Positions 1-25,286 of a DNA stretch of 27,268 bases are shown piece by piece. This DNA comes from Priapulus caudatus (Eukaryota; Priapulida; Priapulimorpha; Priapulimorphida; Priapulidae): the NCBI RefSeq assembly GCF_000485595.1, contig NW_014577815.1, positions 109,944 to 137,211 of the forward strand, written 5' to 3'. The notes under the pieces are model-generated. The model saw only the letters and a list, made by a program, of their open reading frames with translations. It had not been told where the DNA came from and made no database searches. Every line of letters begins with the position of its first letter. Position 1 is the stretch's first letter. The position numbers and the translations under genes were made by a program.

Positions 1-28
1 GGGTGGTTACCATAAAACGCGCCTAGTC

Positions 29-702
29 CGAGATCCTCTGACCATGCCCACAACCGACGATTTTGGTAGATTTGGTGTGGGTTAGATCAGAAACAACTTG
101 CGCTATACAAAACGTCGAATTTCTACGATCCCGCCAAGGATGGCTGTTTCATCGCTCTAGAACTCACAATTGGGGCTATCAATCAAGACCTGACGCACAT
201 AGATCGAAAATGGATACTTATTGCTTGCTCGCGTTGGTAAGTACACGTTGTCTCTTTACCTTAGTCGTATTTCGATTTGAAAAATTTGTTGGCTAACAAT
301 TTCCCTCCGACATCGGCCATCCATCGTGCATTCCAACTGCACTTTGGGAAACTCCACGCTACCAAAATATGCTATCCTGTGTTTCCCAAATGCAGTTGAA
401 TGGCACGATGGATGGCCGATGTCGAGAGGAAATTGTAAGCAACAAATTTTCAAATCGAAATACGACTAGGTAAAAGAGTACAAGTGTACTTACCAACGCG
501 AGCAAGCCAATAAGTTATCCAGTTTTCTATGTGCGTCAGGTCTTGATTGATAGCCTCAATTGTGAGTTTGGAGCGATGAAATGCACAGGCGATCCCAGCG
601 GAACGGAGAAAATGCCCGTTTTGTATAGCAAGTTGCTCTGATCTAACCCACACCAAATCTACCAAAATCGTCGATGTGGGCATTGTTCAGAGGAAACTCA
701 GG
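29..702. repeat. Large foldback (inverted-repeat) element
   Basis: Two arms of roughly 320 bp are imperfect reverse complements: about 29-350 and 383-702. For example GATTTTGGTAGATTTGGTGT near 59 recurs inverted near 648-670, and CATCGGCCATCCATCGTGC near 310 recurs inverted near 400-420. The short spacer is around 350-383. Apparent open frames at 63-296 and 450-683 are mirror images of the arms, so they are not genes. The outer boundary may lie left of the window. A MITE or foldback transposon is the likeliest identity; the family is unknown. Confidence 0.8.
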
Positions 703-710
703 CCCAAAAC

Positions 711-879
711 GGTTCAAGGATAGAGAACATGGGTCCCATAACACCAAGTCATTTACATCAATATAAATATAATATTATATTCAATATAATAGGTTAGGGT
801 TATGTTAGGGTAGGATTAGGGTTAGGGTTAGGGTTAGGCACATGGTTTTATTGGACCCATGTTCTCTATCCTTGGAACC
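711..879. repeat. Second inverted repeat enclosing the telomere-like tract
   Basis: The sequence at 711-738 (GGATAGAGAACATGGGTCC core) recurs inverted at 851-879 (GGACCCATGTTCTCTATCC core). The loop holds AT-rich sequence and the TTAGGG tract. It starts only about 10 bp after the large foldback ends, so the two may be parts of one composite element. Confidence 0.75.
785..840 (+). repeat. Interstitial (TTAGGG)n telomere-type repeat
   Basis: A short, partly degenerate array of GTTAGGG/GGTTAGGG units, with about four clean consecutive units near 809-838. TTAGGG is the usual metazoan telomere repeat, absent from most insects and nematodes. Interstitial tracts like this can come from element ends, repair insertions or ancient fusions; here it sits in the loop of an inverted repeat. 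Confidence 0.8.
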
Positions 880-1081
880 GCCTTGAGTGAATCACTCAGA
901 GTTCCTCCAAAGAAAGAATAGGCTCGCGTTGTAACCCTATCCTGTGTTTGGGTTACATTATTGTATCTAATGTTTACCGACTCAGTAAGAGTAACACAGT
1001 GCTGTCACGAGCCGGCTAGAGACAATGATACGAGACTTTCTATTTCTATTTGAAATATTTCTAAGACTAGTCGGACTCTAA

Positions 1082-1300
1082 CAACGATTATTATTATTAA
1101 ACTACACGACGGGTTCTAGATTTCCACTTTACTTTGATCCTTATCGTTGTAACTCCGCTGCTGACGCTGACTTTAACTCAGGTGGATTAGTATCAATGTC
1201 TTTAGACACTTCTTTCAGTCTCAGCAAATCGATTAAGCCGCAATTTGTAAGTAAAAATGGCGACAGTCGCGAGGAAAGCGATTTTAGCGACACACAGCGG
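1082..1300 (+). CDS. Possible last exon of an unrecognised upstream gene
   Basis: A plus-strand open frame, preceded by an in-frame stop at 1079 and closed by TAA after 1298, ends in an acidic, natural-looking tail (GDSREESDFSDTQR then stop). It has no credible start, so it could only be a terminal exon; a weak acceptor-like CTAG lies at about 1116-1119. I do not recognise the protein. A minus-strand open frame of similar length (1141-1353) covers the same DNA, so coding strand and reality are both uncertain. Confidence 0.2.
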
Positions 1301-1392
1301 TAATCAAAAATATTATATATATTAGGAGCCGTGATTCGTCTACGTTCAGACATGCTGTTGAAATCGTAGTTGTGATTGGATGATCCTGGACC

Positions 1393-1429
1393 ATGCCTTT
1401 TGTTGACATCATGGCGGAAAAGTTAACAG
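1393..1429 (+). CDS. Candidate first coding exon of the TTLL4-like gene
   Basis: ATG at 1411 has a strong animal context (ACATCATGGCG) and encodes MAEKLT before a clean donor (ACAG|GTATGT) at 1430. Another in-frame ATG lies at 1393. The exon ends in phase 1. Acceptor TTTTACAG at 2731-2738 followed by TA restores the frame, giving MAEKLT-VHIFT-MPASD and continuing straight into the long exon at 2753. If used, the protein gains 11 (or 17) residues. The phase match supports this, but there is no homology in this stretch; it could instead be 5'UTR. Confidence 0.45.
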
Positions 1430-1654
1430 GTATGTCAATCTCTCTCGAGTCTCTATTAGATTTAGTATTATGTTTAATGTCTTTCAAGTGTGTATGCAGT
1501 GTTAAATACAAATTTTATTTTAATGAAATTACACTAAATGCATTGGCTATATCGTAGTCCGTTCACGCGTAATATCAAATTATTTTTAATATGAAATGAA
1601 ACCACGTTTTATAATTTCAATGAATGGATTTTCGTGAGCATAGCCATATTAAAG

Positions 1655-2230
1655 CCGCGTTCAACACGGTCATGATTTGGCCATTTGGCTCGAGCCAAAT
1701 GGGCCAGATTTGGCTCTGGCCAAATTTGGCTCGGGCCGGGTTGAGTCGGCGCGTTCACACGTACGCAAGTGAATACTGTCTGTCAAATTCAAATTCAAAG
1801 TAAAATAAATTTTATTGCACAAATATCTCACACTCACAGTCACAGATACTTTGGCAGTTACTGAGTATGTCGCGAGATGGCGTTGTTTACTATTTAGAGT
1901 GTTTACTTACGTTCCGAGTTTAATTATCAATTTTGAAAAACGTGCATCAGGACTGATCAAATTTTCGAATTTTTATACTGTTTTGGACCTTTATTTCGTT
2001 GAAGTACACGTTTGACACTCGCGCGCATCTCAGCCGCCACGCATTCTACCTCTCTAGCGCTCGCCGAAGCTGTGCTAAAATTGGCTCGGCCTGGTCCGAC
2101 GTTTTCGATGGGACCAAACTGCTCGGGCCTAATTAGGCTCGGGCCAAAAACGTCCGTGTGAACGCTCGGCTCGAGCCAAATCTGGCACGGGCCTAATTAG
2201 GCTCGGGCCAAAAACGTCCATAGTCATGAT
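1655..2230. mobile_element. Non-autonomous inverted-repeat element, GGCTCGAGCC-rich ends
   Basis: The left end near 1655-1740 (CGCGTTCAACACGGTCATGA, then ATTTGGCTCGAGCC) matches inverted sequence at about 2085-2230. The right end contains a direct duplication: GGGCCTAATTAGGCTCGGGC occurs at about 2127 and again at 2190. The motif GTTCACACG recurs at both ends. The interior carries no protein that I recognise. This looks like a MITE with a duplicated terminus; the target duplication is not resolved. Confidence 0.65.
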
Positions 2231-2738
2231 ACTGTGAATGTGATAGTGCATACGTCCTATACGACGTCAAAAAATGTTGAAATTATTTTTCTAATAAATT
2301 TTATCTATTTATTATCCTTTGATACAGGTGTTTGCCTTGCCATCACATAGCAGCTGTTTACACCAGTTTGAACCAACTGCATAGATCTATCCTGATGAGT
2401 GATGGAGGTCATAGACATAGAGCATCATGCTGAGCATTGTCCATTGAATAGATGCTCAGATAGATGCACGTCATCAAGATTCACAATGGGTCAAGTCCGC
2501 ACGAACAATTTAGAGTTAAACCAGTGACCTTGTTGGGAGAACCAGAGCTCAGCAACGCTTACCATATTCAATGTATTCAATAATTTTAATGTTATTAGGA
2601 AAATTCATTCGTATATATACTATTTTGGGTTATCTATAGCTGTTACCAGACTACTTTTAATACAACTAAATGATTGGTCAAACTTATCAGAATATTTATG
2701 GTAAAATCTGTAAATTGTTTACAGTCTGTATTTTACAG
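2231..2738 (+). other. Upstream/intronic stretch without recognised content
   Basis: AT-rich sequence between the inverted-repeat element and the long exon. It would be the distal part of intron 1 if the exon at 1411 is real, otherwise 5' flank. It ends with the acceptor-like TTTTACAG. I see no other feature. Confidence 0.5.
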
Positions 2739-2752
2739 TACATATATTTACT

Positions 2753-19493
<16,741 letters not shown>

Positions 19494-20045
19494 TGCGGCC
19501 TGGCTCTCCTCCTTCCCGTCACCTAGTTCAGCAGCTCGACGTGACGCAACTCGTGACGTCGCGGATTAACGAAGCGTCGATTATTTGATCAGTGTTCGCT
19601 GTCGGATGCAGTGCGGCGGAGCTAGGTGTGTGCGTGCGCACGTGCACACGCACACCTCGTCACGCTTTCTCCCTCAGGAAGGTCAAGTGTGCGGGCTTGC
19701 TGCTATGCGAGATGCGCACGGCTGCATCATGTTAGTACGATGTGCCGTAGAAACGATGGGGTCTGGCAAACTGGAAAAGGGAGGGTGGCGTGGGAAGGTG
19801 ATATTTTGCTAAGGAAAAAATGCTTCCGGGAGCAGTTGTGTTCGCAAGCATAGTCATTTTGCTTGAGAGGTGAAAGGTTTGGACAGGACAGTACCGCGTG
19901 GTGAGAGACTAGATGGCATATTTTTAATGTGATAAACAAATATTAGGGATTCGTTGTATGGTTGCAATGCATGCTAGCAGTGGACGTGTGCACAACCCAG
20001 CTAGTGTGCGGCGTGCATAAAGAGACGGCAGACTATTGTTAATGT
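19494..20045 (+). other. Probable TTLL4-like 3'UTR
   Basis: GC-rich at first, then AT-rich, with a short GTGTGTGCGTGCGCACGTGCACACGC alternating tract near 19625-19652. No coding exon is recognised. Open frames here share no family signature. Confidence 0.45.
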
Positions 20046-20051
20046 ATTAAA
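20046..20051 (+). terminator. Candidate poly(A) signal (ATTAAA)
   Basis: The first good polyadenylation hexamer after the stop at 19493 is ATTAAA, followed by the GT-rich stretch CGTTTGGTC...GTTGTCAGGT. Weak evidence; the true 3' end needs transcripts. Confidence 0.3.
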
Positions 20052-20635
20052 GCGATCGTTTGGTCACACTAATGGACGTCCTTATGGCACGTTGTCAGGT
20101 ACAAGCTGAAAGCAGTTTAATGGTGTGATGTGATGCTCTGTTGGTGCTTTTTTCCCAGTTATCTGCCCTTGAACTAGTGAGCGGTCGTGATATAACAAAC
20201 GCTAATGATAATGCTTTCCTGTCACGCCTAGTGATAAAACGTTTCCCATTTGAGAAGGAACGATGATTAGGAAAATTCACTTTATTACCACATCTAAAGC
20301 TTGAAATAGTTATCCGAGTTGTTTAATGGAAATTTCCCCCTTTATGCACAAGGAGAGGTTTTGATAAAATGGAGAAGTAGCCCTGGCTTTTTCTGCCAGC
20401 TTCTTTTGGCCTTTTATTGTATAAATCACTTTTAAAGTGGACATACCTTGCATCTCGACTTTACTCCTATATCACCATTTATGAAGAAACAATGTGATTT
20501 TAAGAAAGTAGCGTAGAAGTGTGCAAACGTAGTCGTATAGACTATAGTATATCAAAATGCTGCCGTAGTTATCATCAATATATGGTCGCTACTAACTCTG
20601 TGCAATAAGGTAACAACATAGCAAAGATTGGCAAG

Positions 20636-20685
20636 GTTTAACATCACTGATCTCAAAATAGTCTATTTTGAGGTCAGTGGTTAAC
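20636..20685. repeat. Imperfect hairpin (~50 bp)
   Basis: TTAACATCACTGATCTCAAA plus ATAG pairs with CTATTTTGAGGTCAGTGGTTAA, with few mismatches and almost no loop. A small foldback, similar in style to the intronic hairpins. Confidence 0.75.
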
Positions 20686-21213
20686 ATTCTATGGCTGGTA
20701 GTGCCCTCTCTGGGGAGTTCTAGGTACGAATGATCTGCTAACGAATGGTGGGCACGTATGCAGCAGGCTGTTATGAAATCGACCTTTTGCCTCGTGCTAC
20801 TATCGTCATCCAAGATGTTAACCAGAAGAAAAGCTAATTATTCTGTTTTTTGGTTATTTTAATTCCTACCGAGGAAATATTTCTCAATATCGTTTATCAA
20901 TCATTACGTATGCTTAATCAAATTAAGCATTCAGTGCGTGTGCAAGTTCTAGCTCATGTATTAAATACGAGGTGGATATACTCCTACTATGGTGCATCTC
21001 CACTGAAAGTTGGCCGCCTTGTTTTGAACGTGTCATGAAGTAATTTCGCGGGATGCTATTGATATTGATGTATCAATTTGTCTGTATTTGCTCAATATGA
21101 TAAGCAGTTGTTGCCGTATTGCATAGTGACTGTACATGTCTACAGTAAAGGGGGTTGGTGTACGCATAAAAGCATGCGATGGACACCCTCCACGATTATG
21201 GCTTCCACTTACG

Positions 21214-21428
21214 CTCATAGGGTCTATGTCCCCCTAGTTTCAAGAAACGGTATTACTAGGGTTAGAATATCTATGTATATTGACGTTAGTCACACAGCCT
21301 GGTTGGGTTATGTCTCCCAGGGTACTATCAGAGGGTACCCTGGGTACGGTTCGATATATCGGAAAGTACCTTGGGGTACTATACGATATGTCGCTGCGTA
21401 TACCATGCATTGTCCCACCGTACCCTAA
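21214..21428. repeat. GGGTACC-rich repeat, copy 1
   Basis: Starts CTCATAGGGTCTATGTCCCC and contains GGGTACTAT, GGGTACCCTGGGTACGG and CTTGGGGTACTATACG. It shares its start and the GGGTAC motifs with the better-bounded copy at 22166. The right boundary is uncertain. Confidence 0.55.
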
Positions 21429-21759
21429 CTTTCAGCCAACTGATGTCGTAATACATACACTCTGTCAAGTTACCACATCACATAGAAGAAACTTCAAAAC
21501 ATCGCAATCCAATTAAAATGTATGCTATGTTTGACTATATTTTTCTTTTTCCTTTTTTTAAACGAAGAGCTAGCTTTTATATTTTAGTTTTACAACATCG
21601 GAAATACTTACTACAATACTTACTGATTGCGAACCCATGTCTCAGCAGCACTACTTTCCTCCCATTTCTAGCCAGTATTTTAAAAATTAACGTCACGAGA
21701 CATTTAAAGCTATGAATTTAATGTCTGCAGACTTGCTATATGTAATGCACGCCACATTC

Positions 21760-21808
21760 ATACACACACGCGCGCACACACGCATACACACGTGCGCGTG
21801 CGGGGGTT
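21760..21808. repeat. Alternating purine-pyrimidine tract
   Basis: CACACACGCGCGCACACACG and CACGTGCGCGTGCGGGG form about 45 bases of alternating CA/CG steps with Z-DNA potential. Simple sequence. Confidence 0.75.
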
Positions 21809-21884
21809 GTAAAACTGATGTTGGCTATCTCTATTACAGTACATGAAACTGTCGACGCCTATGTATGCATACACATGGTTCGCA

Positions 21885-21962
21885 CAGTCCTTGAAAAGTC
21901 CTTGAATTTGAGGGGAGTCATTGAAAAGTACTTGAATTTAGTAAATGTTGATTTTGTGCTTG
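21885..21962 (+). repeat. CCTTGAAAAGTCCTTGAATTT-type dispersed repeat fragment
   Basis: Repeated TTGAAAAGT.CTTGAATTT phrases (CCTTGAAAAGTCCTTGAATT, then CATTGAAAAGTACTTGAATT). This motif style is common in dispersed repeats of aquatic animals; the family is not assigned here. Confidence 0.5.
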
Positions 21963-22165
21963 AAAAGAATCCTTTCCTGTAATAAAAAGAAATTTTGTGT
22001 CATCAATAATGTGCAAACCTCAATAAAAATTGCGTTAAATGAGCTTAAATAGCTATAGACACGAGAGACAGTTAAATGATGATCACAAATTATAGAAAGT
22101 CAGTAAAATCATTCAGTAAATCAAGGTATGTTCTAGAAGTGACAGTGATTAAGAATGGGGTTTGG

Positions 22166-22374
22166 CTCATAGGGTCTATGCCCCCCAGGGAACTGCTGGT
22201 CACTATTTGATATGGTTAGGGTTAGGGAGTAGGCGTAGGCGACTCCCTAGACTCGTTAGTGGAGTAGGCGAGGTATGGTACGGCATATTAGATAGTACCA
22301 GGGTACGTTCCGGTATACCGGACCGTACCCAGGGTACGTTCCGGCAGTACCCCGGGGTACATAGACCCTCTCAG
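22166..22374. mobile_element. MITE-like element, GGGTACG-rich, copy 2
   Basis: Terminal inverted repeats are CTCATAGGGTCTATGCCCCC (left) and the complement of CCCCGGGGTACATAGACCC-TCTCAG (right). The interior has CAGGGTACGTTCCGG twice and the palindrome CCGGTATACCGG. A telomere-like GGTTAGGGTTAGGGA lies at about 22216. Non-coding. Confidence 0.7.
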
Positions 22375-22837
22375 CGTTATTAAATTAATCCAGGTATGTT
22401 TTCTGTCTATGAATTCCGATAAAATATCCGATAAAATGTCCATGTCCTTGTGATTGTTTTTCAGTCCTGTATGAACCACGTATACACTCCACTTTCGTCA
22501 CTCAGCTATCGGGGAACCGCCCTTAAGATATAACGATGTTACAAGTATATTATCTAGTAAACATGGTTGCCAGTTTCCTTGACATTTGGGCGATCTTTTC
22601 TTTCCATAAAAAACGGCTCCCTGCCTCTATATATGGATGTATATCTCGCTGCTGCTACGCGTTGTTGCCTTCGTTTATAGTATTGACAACTTTCAATCAT
22701 ATGCCAAGTTTGCTGGTTGGCAACTGATAATGTCTGATAGTGTTGATTGACGTTTAACACGCCGTGCTAGTAAATCGATCTTCCATTTTTAATAATCGTT
22801 TGTTTAAATAGACCTAGCCACTCCGCCCTTTGATGAA

Positions 22838-23155
22838 TCGCAGAGGCTACGGTTACGGCAGCCGTATCTTAATGTCTCGAGCCTACGAGTACGTCAGTCA
22901 CACTACACATGCGCTGCAGCCGTATCTTAATGTTTCGAGGCTACGGGTACAGCAGTCCCACACACAAGTACAAACATTCACACTATCCCTATCCCTTTCC
23001 CCATCCCTAACCTAGCTAACACTAACTCTAAACCGACTCGGCTATCTTATATACGCGTGTCATAGTACCAAATTAATCTATGGTGTGGGAAAGCGACGCA
23101 TGCGGAAATGGACTGCCGTACCCGTAGCCTCGAGATACGGCTGGCGTACCTCCAG
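22838..23155. mobile_element. Inverted-repeat element with duplicated left end
   Basis: GCAGCCGTATCTTAATGT, TCGAG and CTACG(A/G)GTAC occur directly repeated at about 22857-22895 and 22915-22955. Their inverse, ACTGCCGTACCCGTAGCCTC then GAGATACGGCTGGC, is at about 23112-23145. The middle has CCCTATCCC/CCATCCC simple sequence. No coding capacity. Confidence 0.65.
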
Positions 23156-23744
23156 CCACTGCGTTGATCAATAAGCATAGGACCACTCGAGTTACATCCT
23201 AGTACGCAAGCGTGTGCGCACAAAATCTGTTCTATCAAGTCTGTGTTATTGCGGCTAGTGTAAGCAATACTAAGCATGTGACAACCTGCAAGGATAATCA
23301 CCATGTTTTTTAAACGGATAACTGCCTCCAGATAACTCGCAAACGTGTTATAGGAAAATGGTCAGTCCCAGTGGAAATGTCTATGACGGAGAGGTTTCGG
23401 TTTCAGATGTGCCTGTGTAAAGGTTGGTATCCTGAAAGTGCTGTACACTTGTTTTTGATGACACATCGCTTCGACCACTAATAGCTACGTACTGTTTATT
23501 ATCCTATTACCTTTGACGATTTTACCGTCCGAGTGTTTCTGTTAACCTGCAGATGTTTCTATTAAGGAGATGTGAAATAAAATTGTTTGCATCAAATATG
23601 GTTGCTGTTGACGTGGACTGTATCGCATAGATGGGCCGCAGTCACGTGCTTTATGGTTTCCCTCAACTCTCGCGTCACACCTCGTGACTGGACTCCTGTG
23701 CAAACGTATATATCAAGCTCTGCGACCAAGATGATATATACAAG
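23156..23744. other. Intergenic, nothing recognised
   Basis: Moderately AT-rich sequence without coding signatures, clear repeats or structured RNA on either strand. Confidence 0.5.
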
Positions 23745-23776
23745 CAGGGGTGAAAAATGACACCTTTTTGTCATTG

Positions 23777-23827
<51 letters not shown>

Positions 23828-23875
23828 CAGGAGTTAATAATGGCAAACAAAATTTGTCAATATTAACCCCTGATA
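23745..23875. repeat. (AT)n microsatellite inside a palindromic repeat relative
   Basis: AGGGGTGAAAAATGACACC, then about 50 bases of AT/TA dinucleotides (23777-23824), then GTTAATAATGGCAAACAAAA and TTTGTCAATATTAACCCCTG. The flanks share the AGGGGTTAATAATGACAAA motif with the palindrome at 7346, so this looks like a copy of that family beside or invaded by the AT repeat. Confidence 0.75.
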
Positions 23876-25077
23876 GGAGAAGAAATGGTGAAAAATTATT
23901 TTATAGTATTCTTTTCTAACCAGGGGTGGGCTTTGGGTATCGTGCGCAATGCGGCATTATCTCATTTGCTAGCTTTCCCTAGGCTCTTAGCTTCTTAGTA
24001 CGTAAATCTCTGAGGTGAAGGAAGAAAGTGAAAACGTTTTACCCCCTTGAGCATCTCTCAGTAAACCGAAAATTCAGAAAATCACGACGCAGATAATCGT
24101 TATTATAATTTACTAATATCGAAACGATGGAAACCAGCAACAGATTATTTTGTTCATTTAACGTTAGACGTTTCATTGTTACACATCGTGCAATAGGCCC
24201 AGTATCGCTGTATATGTGAGATTAGGAGTAACAACCTACAACCAATTACAACAACCTTTTAACCAATAATAATTGTGGCGCATAAGTTTTTTATATCAGC
24301 TTGAGAAATATACGCACGCACGTATACGCGTATTGTTTGCGAATATACGCCTGTGCATCACAGAGACGGAAGGGGTTGTTATGAAAACTGTCAGCTATCG
24401 ATACGTGCACGCATACATTACATTAGACATGCGGTTGGTTTCACATGCCCACTATAACCCAACATAAATGGGTTTAATGCCATTAGTTAGAGCAGAGAGC
24501 ATATACTAACCAGTAATTTGACATCTAAATCTAATCTATAATCATAGGTCTCCATCATAGATTCTCAATTTACAAATTATAACATTTATTAGTAAATTAT
24601 ATACATTTAAAGTAGAAAGTACCCACTCATCAGTAGATTAAAACGAAAATTTCTAGCCCAGTTTCTCATTTTAATAATTATAACAGGAGAATATTAGTGA
24701 GTTTTAATCTGTGTCCTATCTACCCGAATTTCGCTAGTATGCACGAACATACGCGGACATGTCCCGTACACGTGAATACAAATGTGTTTAGCAAAGTGTC
24801 TAGCCGACGCGAAAACGTTTGGCATAGAAATGGTCAGCCATCGTACTATTCTTTCGATCCATGCACACATACATGCATGTTAGCTCTCTGATTTCACATG
24901 CTCAATGCGTCACAAAACATAAGGTACAAAGCACATATTTGCACGTATTTGACATGCTGTATCCCAAATTCTTAAGTCAGTAATAAAAATTAAATGATTT
25001 AAAATAGCGGAACATAAAAAAGACCATTCATTGGTATGTGTTATGTTTATCGTGTACATTATAATATTTTATCATCG
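23876..25077. other. Intergenic / 3' flank of the minus-strand gene
   Basis: AT-rich with no recognised exon. AATAAA on the minus strand at 24585-24590, with ATTAAA at 24670-24675, could be poly(A) signals for the gene ending at 25204, but the 3'UTR length is unknown. Confidence 0.35.
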
Positions 25078-25125
25078 TCGTATATAATCGTTGTCGTCGA
25101 CGTCGTCGTCATCATCATCACCATT
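25078..25125. repeat. GTC/ATC trinucleotide repeat
   Basis: CGTCGT...GTCGTCGACGTCGTCGTC passing into ATCATCATCACC. It lies just 3' of the minus-strand stop, in its probable 3'UTR. Confidence 0.8.
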
Positions 25126-25203
25126 GCCCCCATGACCATCAATTGCCATCCGTTCATGGTTTCCTTTACCAGACTGCGGTAACGTAGGTCGTCGTTTTAC
25201 GAA

Positions 25204-25286
25204 TCAGTCCGTGTGTTTGTCGTCGTTATCATCGGCGAGCACCTTTGTTATCGTGCCGCGGGTTCCATCCAAGATCACCTCATCAC
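25204..25286 (-). CDS. PEP-utiliser gene terminal exon
   Basis: Acceptor ATTACAAAAAG (phase 1 in). It encodes DEVILDGTRGTITKVLADDN then DDKHTD and a stop (TGA at 25206-25204). VDG-x-GT-style strand residues close the mobile domain; the last 11 residues are an acidic tail. Confidence 0.88.

Noticed and set aside
63-683. Two 77-residue open frames at 63-296 (+) and 450-683 (-)
   Set aside because: They are the same sequence on the two arms of an inverted repeat and have diverged by frameshifts; not coding.
19585-19853. 75-residue open frames after the TTLL4 stop
   Set aside because: No splice phase or motif supports them; they come from the GC-rich 3'UTR.
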